Source of the DNA: Sycon ciliatum | Lineage: Eukaryota; Porifera; Calcarea; Leucosolenida; Sycettidae | Length of the DNA: 64,000 nt | Assembly (NCBI RefSeq): GCF_964019385.1 | Contig: NC_088643.1 | Location: forward strand, 12,187,003 to 12,251,002 | Reading direction: 5' to 3' | In this document: piece by piece, positions 25,901-36,131 of the stretch | Layout: the number at the start of each line of letters is the position of its first letter | Position numbering within the stretch: position 1 is the stretch's first letter | Position numbers and translations under genes: made by a program | Notes under the pieces: model-generated | The model's input: only the letters and a program-made list of their open reading frames with translations | Databases searched by the model: none | What the model was told of the DNA's origin: nothing

Positions 25901-28900
25901 CATTTTATGGCTACAACACACTTCGCAGAGGGGAAAACAATGCGCATACGAGAGATAGTAGTTTATAGATGTCACACAATTTGTTTCGAAGTGGTCCAGC
26001 TTCTCTCTTCATCTGAATCCGATCACAACTCATTCCCTGCATTGAGTGTGCTTCCTCACTGACTCCCGTCTTCAGTGCTGACACACTGACAGCTCACGCT
26101 CTGTAAACATTAAAATATGCCGAGAAAATATTTGATCGTACTTCTTTGCTTGAACTGTGAACTTGACGATTTGCACGGTGCCGCTGTCGACAGTTTTTCT
26201 CTCCGCCGCTCTCCAGAATGCGATGGAATGTGCCATGGCAAAACAAGCAAACATTTAATGCTTTTCATTTTGGCAGCGGGGTTCTGCTGCCAGCATGTTT
26301 CCAAAGCCTGCAGAACTTCTGAGCTCCTTTCTGGTTTCCTTCGCCATCAGTGACACGTCTGTCTCCAGGCTGTAGAAGAATGCCAAGTCGTCCGCGTTGA
26401 CATCGGGGTTTTGTCCCGCCTGAACAACAATCTGAATGTCGGGTCCCTTCGCTTTCCCTTGCGCTGCAAACGCACGTGCATTGAGTTTCATTGTGTGCGG
26501 ACGCGGACCATCGTGCTGGTACAGCAGTGGCTGGCCGGCTTCTGTCCAGTTCTAGGCACTTCTTCATGCCACGCGGTCTTCCAAACTAATACTTACTTCC
26601 ATTTTCCCAGCCCCGAATGTTCCACATGGTTGACACGTGCCAGCACCACAGGTCGTGGGAGGGGGGGGGGGGGGGGGTAGATCACCAACATGTTTCCCTA
26701 AAATACCTATGGAAAGATCATAAAATCAAAATTTCTTAGTACTGGTAGTGTTCTGTGCACTGAGCAATGACAGAGGGATACGTTTACGTTGCAAGAATAA
26801 CAGAGGGATACGTTTACGTTTGAGAATAACGCCCCGATTTCAAACAAGAATCCCGGGCTTATCTCGTACTAGTAGAGACGCTTTGCTGAGCAAAACTTTG
26901 CATGGATTACCGCGTCTGGGCTTGCAAATATTTCTGCGAACGTTTGCGCGAAATTTGTATTTTGCATGATTTTCGTTCCAGGAAAACACGCGTGTACTCG
27001 CGCTTGTTTGAGAAGTCGTCTTCATCCGATTATTTATTTTTGCAAGTGGCAGCACCCTGCGACGAGAACTCTTTGACTACGTTGTCCATGACCGGCAGAC
27101 AAACGGGTTTGCCTGTGCTGTAATCCGGCGCATCAACACCTGAAAATCAAGAAAACAGGGATCATTGATATAATCGACTCTGAAAAGACGACCAGGGTAG
27201 GAAATCGGACATGGTTCCGGAGATTAAGCAACACGGGCTGCCATATGGGAAAGCTAGCACTGGAGGACCAAGCCAAGAGTATATCTACTGGATTGTGAAA
27301 GATGAAGCACCAAACATTGCATGAGCGTGGTTCACCAATAGTCACTGGTCCGTGATCAGCGAAAATTACTGCGAAAATTGTTTCGTATTTCCTTCAACTT
27401 TCGCGTTCACAGCTGCGAACGTTCGTGCGAAGTTGCTTCTCGCGACGTCAATCGAAAATTTACGCGAACTTTTGCTCAGCAAAACCTCTCTAGTGGTTGT
27501 TGTAAAACTCTACAATTAATAACAAAGTCATGTTCCACTGATAGTGGATTTTCCACAGTGGTGTTGATGACCATCTTGACCTAGTGAGATCTTTTGGAGG
27601 TCATTGAATGATGGCTGGTAGCCTTGGGCTTAGTATTTCCATGGAAATGTTCAAATTTATGACTGCCGCCAAAGTACCTTGGAATCTTCGCTCGCCAACA
27701 ACTACTGTACTAAGTCTCAGTTGAACATTTTGTCTGGAAAGTGGCATTCTCTGGAATACTGCACTATAGCTGCGGCATAGCAATGAGGAAAAACTGACTT
27801 CTACTAAAACAATGTTTGCGATTTCGAAGCAATTGAAGTTTGGAAAATGAAAGCCTGAGCAGTCACAGAAAGCAATTCAAGTATGGAAGGGGACGGGGTG
27901 GTTTCCGTCCAGCACTGCACTATTTGGTGCATAGATGCGCGTGCGAACTGAAGTGCTTAATTGCATGAAGTGCATGACAATGCAGGTTGTGCACATGTAT
28001 GCCGTGTGCATGCATGTGCTGCACGGCATGCCGGGTTTGCCTGCTTCCACAACTCACATGCTTTCACGGTCACAGCTTCTATAGTGTGCGCTCGATTCAC
28101 TCGATTTTTACGTCCACCACCGGGAAATCGCTGTGGGCTGGCTTCTGTGATAATGTTCCTTCTACTGCGATAAAGTGCGAGGCTAAATGTTCTAGAATCC
28201 TCTTGTTTTAGACTAATTCGAGGCTGCTGAACACGAAAATTGGGTGTACCTGCCGAGGCCGTGTTTGCCTCTGGTCGAGATCAGTACTTCTCTATGCCTC
28301 TGTGCAAACCGCGGCTCCACCTTTTTTGTTCAGGCATGGCATGTGTGGCATCAATGGAAAGGCAATGACCTCAGCTACCTAAAACAGCATCGACAAGGGA
28401 GTACTGGCCACGGGATAAGATAGAAGCGGGGTCAAAGTCAGGCCAAAGAGATCTCACGCGGGGCCCAATTTACGGACTGTACAACTACAAACTTTTCAAA
28501 ATTTCAATCGATCGGAACTCAGTCATTCCTGGGTTATTTCCAAAAACTAACATATGTACGTCGAAAAGAAAACTCTCGGCTGTTCATTACGCACCATCAA
28601 AGTTGAACACATTGCAGTAAACGTATAGCAACAACATACCTGGGTGGGACAAAATGGAGAGCATTTCCTTGCTCTTGTCGGCATAACCAAGTTCCTCAAT
28701 GACAACACAGAGATCACGATAAGTCTTTAGGCCACCAGCTCTGAGCAACTGGATGAGCGCCTCATTATGATCAGATAGTCCATCCCGGGACTGAATTCTC
28801 TTTAGTCTCTCTATTGATGCGCTGTCAGTTATGAGATGTTTCTTGATCACCATCTGTCGCAGTCGATCTGCGTCAACTTTGTTCAACCATGGTTGAATGT

Positions 28901-30702
28901 CACACACAAACCTTGTCAGGTCAAACGGATTGTCTGTTGCGAAAGCAGCAAAATACAGAAGGCACAGATGACACATGAACACACAACTACACACAACTAC
29001 ATGTCAAGAAACAAATAAAAATGGAATTGCACAACACAGATGATACATGGAAAGGAATTTGATTGGACACACCATTCCCATAGCACTGCACATCCGAACA
29101 AGTTCCGTTATTTTACAACGTTTCGGCACTTGGCCATCGTCAGGTGATAAGAACAATGGACACACACACACATACACACACACACACACACATACACACA
29201 CACTCACGCACTCACGTGCGCATGCACACACACACATGCACACACACAAACACACACACACACATTCCCAGAACCGCACATCGGAGCGCTTCAGCGATTG
29301 TTTCAATGGACAGCTGGGAGTTTTCTCTTCGACCTACATATCTTAGTTTTTGAAAATAAAAAAAGAAATGACTGAGTTACGATAGATTAAAATCTTGAAA
29401 AGTTTCGATCCCAGGAGATCGAAAGTTGTACAGTCCGTACACAAAGGGTTAAAATTTACACGCGAGTTGTGACTGCAGTTTTCACCTGACCCAGGCTGGA
29501 ACTGAACTCCCTAGCAATAATCTAGTGACCCATGACAGTGCTTCACGCCGGTGGCACCTGCATTTCTTGTAGATCTACAGATTCGTCATGTAGATCTGGT
29601 TATAACCTCAGGACTGTCCATCTAACTGAACCCACTGCATTCCCAGGGTCAGCTCTCAATACGATTGATGTGAATGCATAAACTAATTGAACTCTGTAAG
29701 CAGTTCTCACTGCTAAAAAGTAAGTACTGGCAGTGCTGCTCAATGAAATCCAGTCGCGTCACTCAAGTTTGTGCCTTGCACCATTTTGCAGCCCATTGTT
29801 TGCAGGTCTAGGGCTGCGCAACGCCCAGCGCGTACTTGAGTGATGCTGTGACTGGATTTCATTCCAGCGTGTACTTGAGTGATGATGTGACTGGATTTCA
29901 TTCCAGCGTGTACTTGAGTGATGCTGTGACTGGATTTCATTCCAGCGTGTACTTGAGTGATGCTGTGACTGGATTTCATTCCAGCGTGTACTTGAGTGAT
30001 GCTGTGACTGGATTTCATTGAGCAGAACTGTTCATGCAAATGTACTGTCGTGGACATGGAAATCCCGTCGATTGACCGGGGCCGGCGCCCTCAGCGCGTA
30101 CAGAATGCTGCGTGCAGGGCACATGATTGTTGATCCTTTGCGACTAGCGCACTGCAGCGCATAAAATGCATGTGTGTACAGCTTATCCACGGCTGCATGG
30201 CCAGCACCCTGGGGCCGCTAGACGTGCGACTGGATTTCCATGTCCACAACAGTAGTTACATGCATGTTCAACGAGTCCCCCCCCACCCCCTTCCACACAC
30301 ACACACACACACCTTCCTACGCCACTGTAGTCAATGTGAACACTTACCGGAGGACGGGTCACGTGTTGACTCACGATCTGCCGACATTGGCTTCGTTGGA
30401 CGGTCAGTTTTCCCACCGGCAGTTGCTTTGCGTCGGTTCGCCATGGTACTGGCAATATGCTCCGCTACATGAGGCTGGCTGTGTTGAATCAAATTCAGGA
30501 ATCTATCCACCTGTTCGTCCGTTTTCGTTAGCATCAGCCTCACTACATACTTTGAAAGATCCCACTTCTCGTTTTCCTTTCCAGAGGCAGTAACGTATTC
30601 CTCTTCACTGAGGACATCCTTCTCCAGCAGGTCCTCCAAGATCAGTGACACATCTACATTGGATACCAAGTACTTGATGTTGTACCGCACACTGTCCGGC
30701 AT
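22513..30702 (-). CDS. Complete CARD-CARD-NB-ARC-MYND receptor-like gene (NLR/STAND type)
   Basis: Four exons: 30702-30348, 28933-28640, 25774-23244 and 22929-22513. Junction phases are 1, 1 and 0, all borders are GT-AG, and the coding length is 3,597 nt, giving 1,198 residues. Order: CARD (about 3-88), a linker, a second CARD-like bundle (about 120-213), a Ser/Thr-rich linker, NB-ARC (about 320-600), a long helical region to 1060, and a MYND-like finger (1148-1186). By analogy with Apaf-1 and NLRs it should be a cytoplasmic ATP/ADP switch that oligomerises and recruits CARD partners; no LRR, WD40 or clear TPR sensor is visible. Introns hold microsatellites, a mariner fossil and MITEs. The stop overlaps a donor-like GTAAG, so a longer form ending in the Cys-rich exon is possible. 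Confidence 0.85.
23244..25774 (-). CDS. Gene 2 exon 3: NB-ARC ATPase and helical region
   Basis: The exon is 2,531 bp with acceptor CCTTTGTAG and donor GAG|GTAAGC. Two bases at its start complete the codon left by exon 2. Motifs, numbered on the whole protein: Walker A APAGFGKTS (332-339; the first Gly of the consensus is Ala in both full copies), Walker B MLVILDNAED (406-415), LLTSR (444-448) and CGNVPLAV (498-505, the GLPL motif). A winged-helix-like part follows. From about 640 to 1060 is an alpha-helical region without recognisable repeats. Near 970-1000 it varies strongly between copies while the flanks are nearly identical. Confidence 0.9.
26255..26560 (-). pseudogene. Fossil mariner-like transposase fragment in an intron of gene 2
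   Basis: One frame reads LLYQHDGPRPHT, then IQIVVQAGQNPDVNADDLAF and FYSLETDVSLMAKETRKEL, ending at a stop near 26257. This matches the second-Asp (QxDxAxxH) and third-acid (PxSPDLNxxDLxFF) regions of plant/protist-like mariner transposases. The N-terminal half and ends are missing. It lies in the intron between exons 2 and 3. Confidence 0.6.
26868..27500. mobile_element. MITE-like element with about 30-bp terminal inverted repeats
   Basis: The left end has ACTAGTAGAGACGCTTTGCT followed by GAGCAAAACTT. The reverse complement of the right end reads CACTAGAGAGGTTTTGCTGA followed by GCAAAAGTT. The interior has repeated CGCGAA/TTCGCG motifs and no transposase. It sits in the intron between exons 2 and 3 of gene 2. 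Confidence 0.55.
27903..28232. repeat. Dispersed 320-bp repeat, copy 2
   Basis: Same sequence family as 21129-21448, in the same orientation, here within the intron of gene 2. Confidence 0.75.
28640..28933 (-). CDS. Gene 2 exon 2: second CARD-like domain
   Basis: 294 bp, acceptor CGCAACAG, donor CCAG|GTATGT. It encodes about 98 residues: FVCDIQPWLNKVDADRLRQM, then a turn, LIQLLRAGGLKTYRDLCVVI and EELGYADKSKEML. The helix pattern and the LLRAGGLKTYRDL segment are typical of CARDs. Similarity to the first CARD is low, so the pair is ancient rather than a recent duplication. A death effector domain is the main alternative. Confidence 0.8.
29826..30020. repeat. 39-bp minisatellite, about 5 units
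   Basis: The unit includes GTACTTGAGTGATGCTGTGA and lies in the CARD1-CARD2 intron of gene 2. The paralogous intron at 227-1538 has one unit. Confidence 0.9.
30348..30702 (-). CDS. Gene 2 exon 1: N-terminal CARD
   Basis: The start ATG is at 30700-30702; an in-frame stop lies about 60 bases upstream, so this is the first possible Met. It ends at TCCG|GTAAGT in phase 1. Residues 3-88 form a clear CARD, with LVSNVDVSLILEDLL, KDVLSEEEY and a final helix LIQHSQPHVAEHI. The rest is a polar, Lys/Ser-rich linker. CARDs mediate homotypic assembly of caspase-activating or NF-kB-type complexes. Confidence 0.85.
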
Positions 30703-31340
30703 TGCGCCGGCAGCAAAACCGTCACAACCAACCACTCCGTCAAGGCCTCACTCTGTCCACGCCGCCTGGCGTGAATCGTTCTGTCCACAGTGAACAATGG
30801 AGAACACCGCACACAACTACACGACCCACACAAATCACCAGCACTGCAACAACCGTCCGACAGAGAAAATGCGCCAAGAAATATTACGATTATCGGGTAG
30901 ACCTACCGGCGCGTAGACCTACCGCGAACCGGTAGATGTTGTAGAGTCTACATAGCGGGGAGTCGTGAAAATCAGGACCCCCGGTATAACCATGTCATGA
31001 TCATGATGATAACTCAACCCTTTCAAGACTCGGAGTCGTTGCTACTACAAGTACTGGTATGACTGTACATGTCTGTACTGTATCAGTGTCACGCGCGCAT
31101 GCGCTTCGTCCCTTGGACAGAGTAGATCTACGTCATGGAAGACGAGACATTTACAAAATTAATGATTTTTAAAAATCATTAATTTGGTGGTGGGTCGGCA
31201 TGGCAATGGTACTTGGCACAAGTACGTGCAGTTGTCAGGGAGTCTAGTCGTCAATTACTTATTTGACGACTCCCTGGTACTGGTAGATCTACTGGTAGTT
31301 GTGATCGCTTTTCTCGCTTTTGCTTCAGTTTCGCCCATTT
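30703..31340. other. Upstream region of gene 2, with a 30-bp perfect palindrome
   Basis: It matches 1894-2390 in part. At 31156-31185 two 15-bp arms (AAATTAATGATTTTT and its reverse complement) abut without a spacer. That sequence is absent from the paralogous region. No core promoter element was assigned. Confidence 0.6.
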
Positions 31341-32200
31341 TCACCGAGCAACCGGTGAAGGAGGCTGATGCGGCCGTTGGTGGTGGCGAGTTTCGGAAGA
31401 TCGTGGATGCAAGTACAGGTCATGACCCGACGAAGTCCGAAGTAGATCATTGGCTGGCTTGGGGTGAGCCAAACCAAGCACCGATTGGCAACTTGGAAAA
31501 CCCATTCAAACGAATCCAGACGTGTGTGGATGTTCAACATCAACTCCGAGGCTTTCTGCTATGGCCGCCTTGGTCAACTGGAGGTAGGTTTGCAATTGGC
31601 TGACCTACCGATGATGATGGCACCGGTGATGGCGGACATGGATGGCAGACTGATGGCTGGCAACAAAGTCATCACATCTGTGCCGTGCGCACTGGAACAT
31701 ACCCGGATAGTGTGAGTGTGACTCTGTGAGTGACTGGCCAGAACAGTGTTCGTTACGAGTAGAGGCTTACAACAATGAACTGGTAACGACGGTGTTAGTG
31801 AAGGGAACGGCCGATATCTCCAACCTAATCCGGCAGCCGTACAAAGACAGCATCATCATGGCCAGCTTGCCTGACGAGTTCATCATCGCTCCGTATCCTG
31901 AATCGTTCCAGCTATGAGTGATGATAATGATGATGGAAGCACGGACAGGTGGCCAATGCCAAGCTAGAAGACATGATTGTTGTCACCACTGAATGGCCTG
32001 GTCCAGAACAGAGAAGGGGCAGCGTGTACGGTTGATTCACGCAGTGAGTGGTGTGACTGTCTAAATAAACACGGAACTTTTACATCTACACATCTACATG
32101 TAGTTTAGTCAGGTTATCTTCACAAACACGGAAGGAGAATGTGGGAAAGGGTTGAATTTCCGGAGAAAGTTTGGAGGGTGGCCGTGGAATGTGACTGATG
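31340..32200 (+). pseudogene. Better-preserved copy of the unidentified plus-strand gene
   Basis: One frame is open from about 31350 to 31603 (SEVDHWLAWGEPNQAPIG near its middle). A second, 31726-31917, ends in a stop after PYPESFQL. Both have counterparts at 2390-2990, but the two segments lie in different frames with no clear introns between them. I cannot name the protein. It starts close to, and runs away from, the CARD gene. Confidence 0.35.
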
Positions 32201-32401
32201 CAGTGATGGTGATTGTGGACTACAAAATGGCCTGTGTTGGTTGCAAAAGCCGTTCGTGCCTAACAGTCCACGCATAATGTCCGCTACATTGTGAGAAAAA
32301 TGCTATCCCTGCAAGAATTTGGTGGGGGTTGCATTTCACATTCGAATTTTTCAGTATTTCGGGGTTGCCGCTCACGGAAATAAAATCTGAAGTAGGAAAG
32401 C

Positions 32402-32515
<114 letters not shown>

Positions 32516-33102
32516 CTTGTACTTGTACTTGTTGCTCACTGCCAAAACTGGTCACGTGGGTCTCCCCGGGAGAGGGGAGAGAGACTCAAAAGGAATCTTG
32601 GAAAGATGACTCAATTGGCCATTGAACCACCCAACGACCGACACCCCCTGAAATCCCCAAACTAGGGTGGACTTGAAATGATCCCACTTATGGGCTCACC
32701 ACACCTCAGTAAGTGGGTGAGGACAAGGTGCAGAAAAGGATTGACGGCATCAGGGTATCCGTCCCGGGATCCAACTGCAGGTACCCCTGCCCCCAGTGAA
32801 GGTAATACTTGGTACTAGTGTCGGTGGCTAAATCAGAGTGGATCTGATATAAGCTTCACTAGCACCATTGATTACACAAGAGTTAATCTAGCCAGAAGCA
32901 GTCCATGGTTAACAGGTATGTATACTTCAAACAGAAAGTATATGAACCCTGAAACCAACAAAGGTGGTAGGTACAACAATACACCTTCAAGCAGCCGAGC
33001 CCGTTGGCAACAGGCCCAACACTATCTGGCACAAGTGCACCCACCAACCGAACTAGCTGGCCCACACACACACACACACACACACATTCTCACCCTCTCT
33101 CC

Positions 33103-33140
<38 letters not shown>

Positions 33141-33161
33141 TTTTGCTTTGCGTTCGTCTAG

Positions 33162-33434
33162 GGCACTTCACATTCCCTTGTGGTATAAACACAACCACAA
33201 GTTTCACCATGAGTGGACCGCGCCGATCAGCAACTCTAGTCTGTACTGTCACCCGGTCGAGCATTTCCTCTCCAACATATTGCCGGTATTGGCTGGTCCC
33301 GTCCTGCTCGGCTCTCACTGTATGCTGCTGCTTTTGTGGGCCTGCATCTCGCTGGCCTCCGTGTCCGTCGCACACTGCGGCTTCCACCTGCCGTTCATGC
33401 CGTCCAACGAGTACCACGACTACCGTCATGCAAA
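33162..33434 (+). pseudogene. Orphan duplicate of FAXDC2-like exon 5
   Basis: It is 273 bp, the same length as the true exon at 52817-53089, with acceptor TCTAG and donor GTTAGT intact and an open frame. It keeps HKFHHEW and HPVEH, but the last box HDYHH is HDYRH, so one metal-binding His is lost. There is no exon 4 or exon 6 within reach, since the next sequence is the 44-bp satellite. It is thus a duplicated exon without a gene. Confidence 0.85.
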
Positions 33435-33530
33435 GTTAGTAGTGTAGTGTGTGCATTCTGCATTGATTGGTAGCTGTACTAATACCTTGCACATACATGG
33501 GAGGCGGTGAACGCAATAATCTGACTTGAG

Positions 33531-33893
33531 CTGTACTGTGCATGGGCAGCATGCACTGCCACTGCTACCGGTAGCTGCACTGTGCATGGGTAGCATGCAC
33601 TGCCACTGCTACCAGTAGCTGTACTGTGCATGGGTAGCATGCACTGCCACTGCTACCGGTAGCTGTACTGTGCTTGGGCAGCATGCACTGCCACTGCTAC
33701 CGGCAGCTGTACTGTGCATGGGCAGCATACACTGCCACTGCTACCAGTAGCTGTACTGTGCATGGGTAGCATGCACTGCCACTGCTACCAGTAGCTGTAC
33801 TGTGCATGGGTAGCATGCACTGCCATTGCTACGGTAGCTGTACTGTGCATGGGCAGCATGCACTGCCACTGCTACCAGTAGCTGTACTGTGCC
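33531..33893. repeat. 44-bp satellite array, about 8 units
   Basis: Same unit as the array at 3804-5075, at the matching place after the exon 5 copy. Confidence 0.95.
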
Positions 33894-33922
33894 AGGCCTG
33901 CTCGTCGAGGATTCGATAGTTT

Positions 33923-34256
33923 TAGGCGGCGTTCGAATTGTCTCCATCAACTGTTCGAACACATTTTTTAAAGAGATTAGTTGAGTGTCCCATTACGGCA
34001 TTAGAACGGTTTCTATCATTTTAGAGTTTTTCAGTGGAATGGTCATGGCGATGATGACGTCCGATCAGATCGACCATCTCCACGTCCTACGTGACGTAGC
34101 TATTCCAAACTCTTCGGAACCAATCCATCTCTCCCATCGGATGAGGTTGTGGAGTTTCGAGGAGCTTCGTTTTTCTGAAGAGGCCAATAAGGCCACCTCT
34201 ACAGAAAAACGAAACTCCTCGAAAAGTCAAAGAGTGACAATTCGAACGCGCCCTTA
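33923..34256. mobile_element. MITE-like element with GTTCGAATTGTC termini
   Basis: The left end TAGGCGGCGTTCGAATTGTC mirrors the right end, whose reverse complement starts TAAGGGCGCGTTCGAATTGT. A second inverted repeat near the right end (TTCGAGGAGCTTCGTTTTTC and its partner at about 34203-34225) encloses a short AAGGCC-containing loop. No transposase. Confidence 0.55.
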
Positions 34257-34728
34257 AAATGCTCCGCTCGCCTCTGTTGTGTGTGTGTGATTGATTGTAC
34301 ATGATTGTATGTCCCACCCACTCCGACATCTCCGACATCTCCCTTGGAGTTAGTCATGGTGCTGGAAGGCCATCATTGGTCTCTTGCACTACTTTGACGG
34401 CTTGCAGGTTTCGTTCGGGGACAGCGCTGAGCCGATGAGGTTACAACCATGAAAGCAATCATTCTAAAAGCCTGAGGCTGAGGCCTGAGGGGCCGAGGAT
34501 GAACAACAATTTAAAAAAAGTCCTTCTTTCGGTATGGAGTCGGTCCGATGTCTACTCTAGTACTCGTACACTCGAAAATCTCATTTCCGCTCAGCAGGTG
34601 TGCACGTGTGTGAACGGACAGGCCGACACGTAGATCTACGTCCGGCATAGTCGGCGACGCGACGTGCTGACAAACTAAAAAAACTCCTTTCCTCTGTTGC
34701 AATGCATCGTCGACGGTCTGACAGAAAT
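34257..34728. other. Non-coding stretch, nothing recognised
   Basis: No supported gene. It lies between the MITE and a weak minus-strand coding candidate. Confidence 0.4.
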
Positions 34729-35034
34729 TCACGATCGGACTGGCTGCAAAGTAGCACACTCGAAGTAGAAACAGCGGCTGGGCTTTGGAGCGTCGAGATT
34801 TTGATTGCTGTCTCTGTGGTACATGGTTGGCTTTCCGCAATCATTGGGCTTTGGCCGTTTCGGCTTCTTGCTCGGTGTGTCGGTGGGAGAGTGATTTGGA
34901 GAACAGCGCGGCATGAGCATCAGTTCGGTTAGGGAGATCATGTCAGTCTTGACAGCGGCATGGTGGTCGTCCTCGGGACCTCCAGTCTCCTTATCACTGG
35001 GCTGCCATTCAGAATTCTCCGCATCGGTAAGCAC
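34729..35034 (-). CDS. Hypothetical minus-strand exon
   Basis: An open frame of about 100 codons follows an acceptor-like TAGCAACAG and ends in a stop. The protein is polar, with a basic Pro/Lys patch (TPSKKPKRPKPN). The plus strand of the same stretch is also open and would encode a hydrophobic segment, so strand and reality are both uncertain. No homology recognised. Confidence 0.25.
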   Translation of the reverse strand: MLTDAENSEWQPSDKETGGPEDDHHAAVKTDMISLTELMLMPRCSPNHSPTDTPSKKPKRPKPNDCGKPTMYHRDSNQNLDAPKPSRCFYFECATLQPVRS

Positions 35035-35385
35035 CTGTTGCTAGCTGAGTAGCTGAGTTAGTCCGTAATGATCAGGTACCGGTATTCTGGTTTTTTTTTT
35101 AATTATTTCAACTCATTTCTCTCCCGCATAATAAATAATGCTATGGGCGAGCGTCATCTTCAAGTTTTGGTGATGGCGATAGTGGGGCTAGCCTAGTTTT
35201 GGTGGTCTGTGTCGTGATAGCACTCATTTCCCGTGTCGCGTCGATATGTCGTGAGAGGAAAGTAGAATCTACCGCTACTAACCCTGCTAATCGTTCACGG
35301 TAGAAAAGAACCGGCATGATCTACTGACTTGAAAGGTGTCTACCGCCACGTACTTGGAGATGGAAAACGAGCGCCCCTTACTTTT

Positions 35386-35422
35386 GGGGGAGGGGGTGCA
35401 GCGTGACTGCACCCCCTCCCCC
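35386..35422. repeat. G/C-rich perfect hairpin
   Basis: The 16-bp arm GGGGGAGGGGGTGCAG is followed by loop CGTGA and the exact reverse complement. It lies about 125 bp upstream of the possible first exon of the FAXDC2-like gene. Its role is unknown. Confidence 0.9.
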
Positions 35423-35546
35423 ATATACTAGCAGACTGCTCAGGAGACGTTCAGGGATCTGACACCTAGCTCTAACACGCACTCTCCGATGCGATAATTA
35501 AAGGTTCGCGGTTGTAGTAGGACACAAGACGTCACGAGAAACCATC

Positions 35547-35747
35547 ATGGTGCAAACGCCAGCTCCCGCTGGAAATCACAGGGAGGCACACAGCGATGGC
35601 AGGCGAAGCAGTGGAGGCGGGGCAGAAGCAGCTAAACCGACCAAGGGTCTCCGTATCAACATTGCTAATGCGGGTCAGGCAGAGAAGAAAACACCGGAGT
35701 CTATAGTGTTTTTATATGAAAGCAAAAAAAGCAGGAGAACGAGCTAG
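35547..35747 (+). CDS. Possible first exon of the FAXDC2-like gene
   Basis: An ATG in good context (ACCATCATGG) opens a 66-codon frame rich in Gly/Ala/Lys, about 280 bp before the first secure exon. None of its GT sites gives both a good donor and the phase needed by the acceptor at 36028. One weak option (GCGG|GTCAGG) would fit only if exon 2 began at 36037-36046. The assignment is therefore tentative. It could be an unrelated short frame. Confidence 0.35.
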   Translation: MVQTPAPAGNHREAHSDGRRSSGGGAEAAKPTKGLRINIANAGQAEKKTPESIVFLYESKKSRRTS

Positions 35748-36027
35748 TACTTTAGAAGTCTGCTTTATTAGTCTCTGTGTAGGCTCCCCCTACGAACTCC
35801 TACTAGTCCTTTCTGTCTGCCTTCGTTTGTGTACCCCCCCCAGCCCCCTGTCTGTTACCCTCCACTAGTTCTGGTCTCACAGTAGACTATCCCGGTATCA
35901 TGAAACATGGAAATCGAAACACTGATGTTTGCAGCTCACCCAGGGGCTCTGTGATCATGACACTTTGATGGAGTCCGTTGTCTTATCATGCACCGCGTAC
36001 CACGTGTGTTGTGTCTGTTTTCCGCAG

Positions 36028-36131
36028 GCACCTGACAGAACTCTGGGATGCATCGAGTCAGTTCTGGCAGCACAGATGGAACCAGCTCTATCACGATGTG
36101 GCGGGAGGCAACGAGTTCCTTCTATCTAGCC
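36028..36131 (+). CDS. FAXDC2: FAXDC2-like exon 2
   Basis: Acceptor TTTTCCGCAG, donor AGCC|GTGAGT (phase 1). It encodes [17 protein letters not shown] and a following acidic/hydrophobic stretch, aligning with the FWxASxxFWQxxW region that opens vertebrate FAXDC2. C plus TT from exon 3 completes a Leu codon. Confidence 0.8.
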
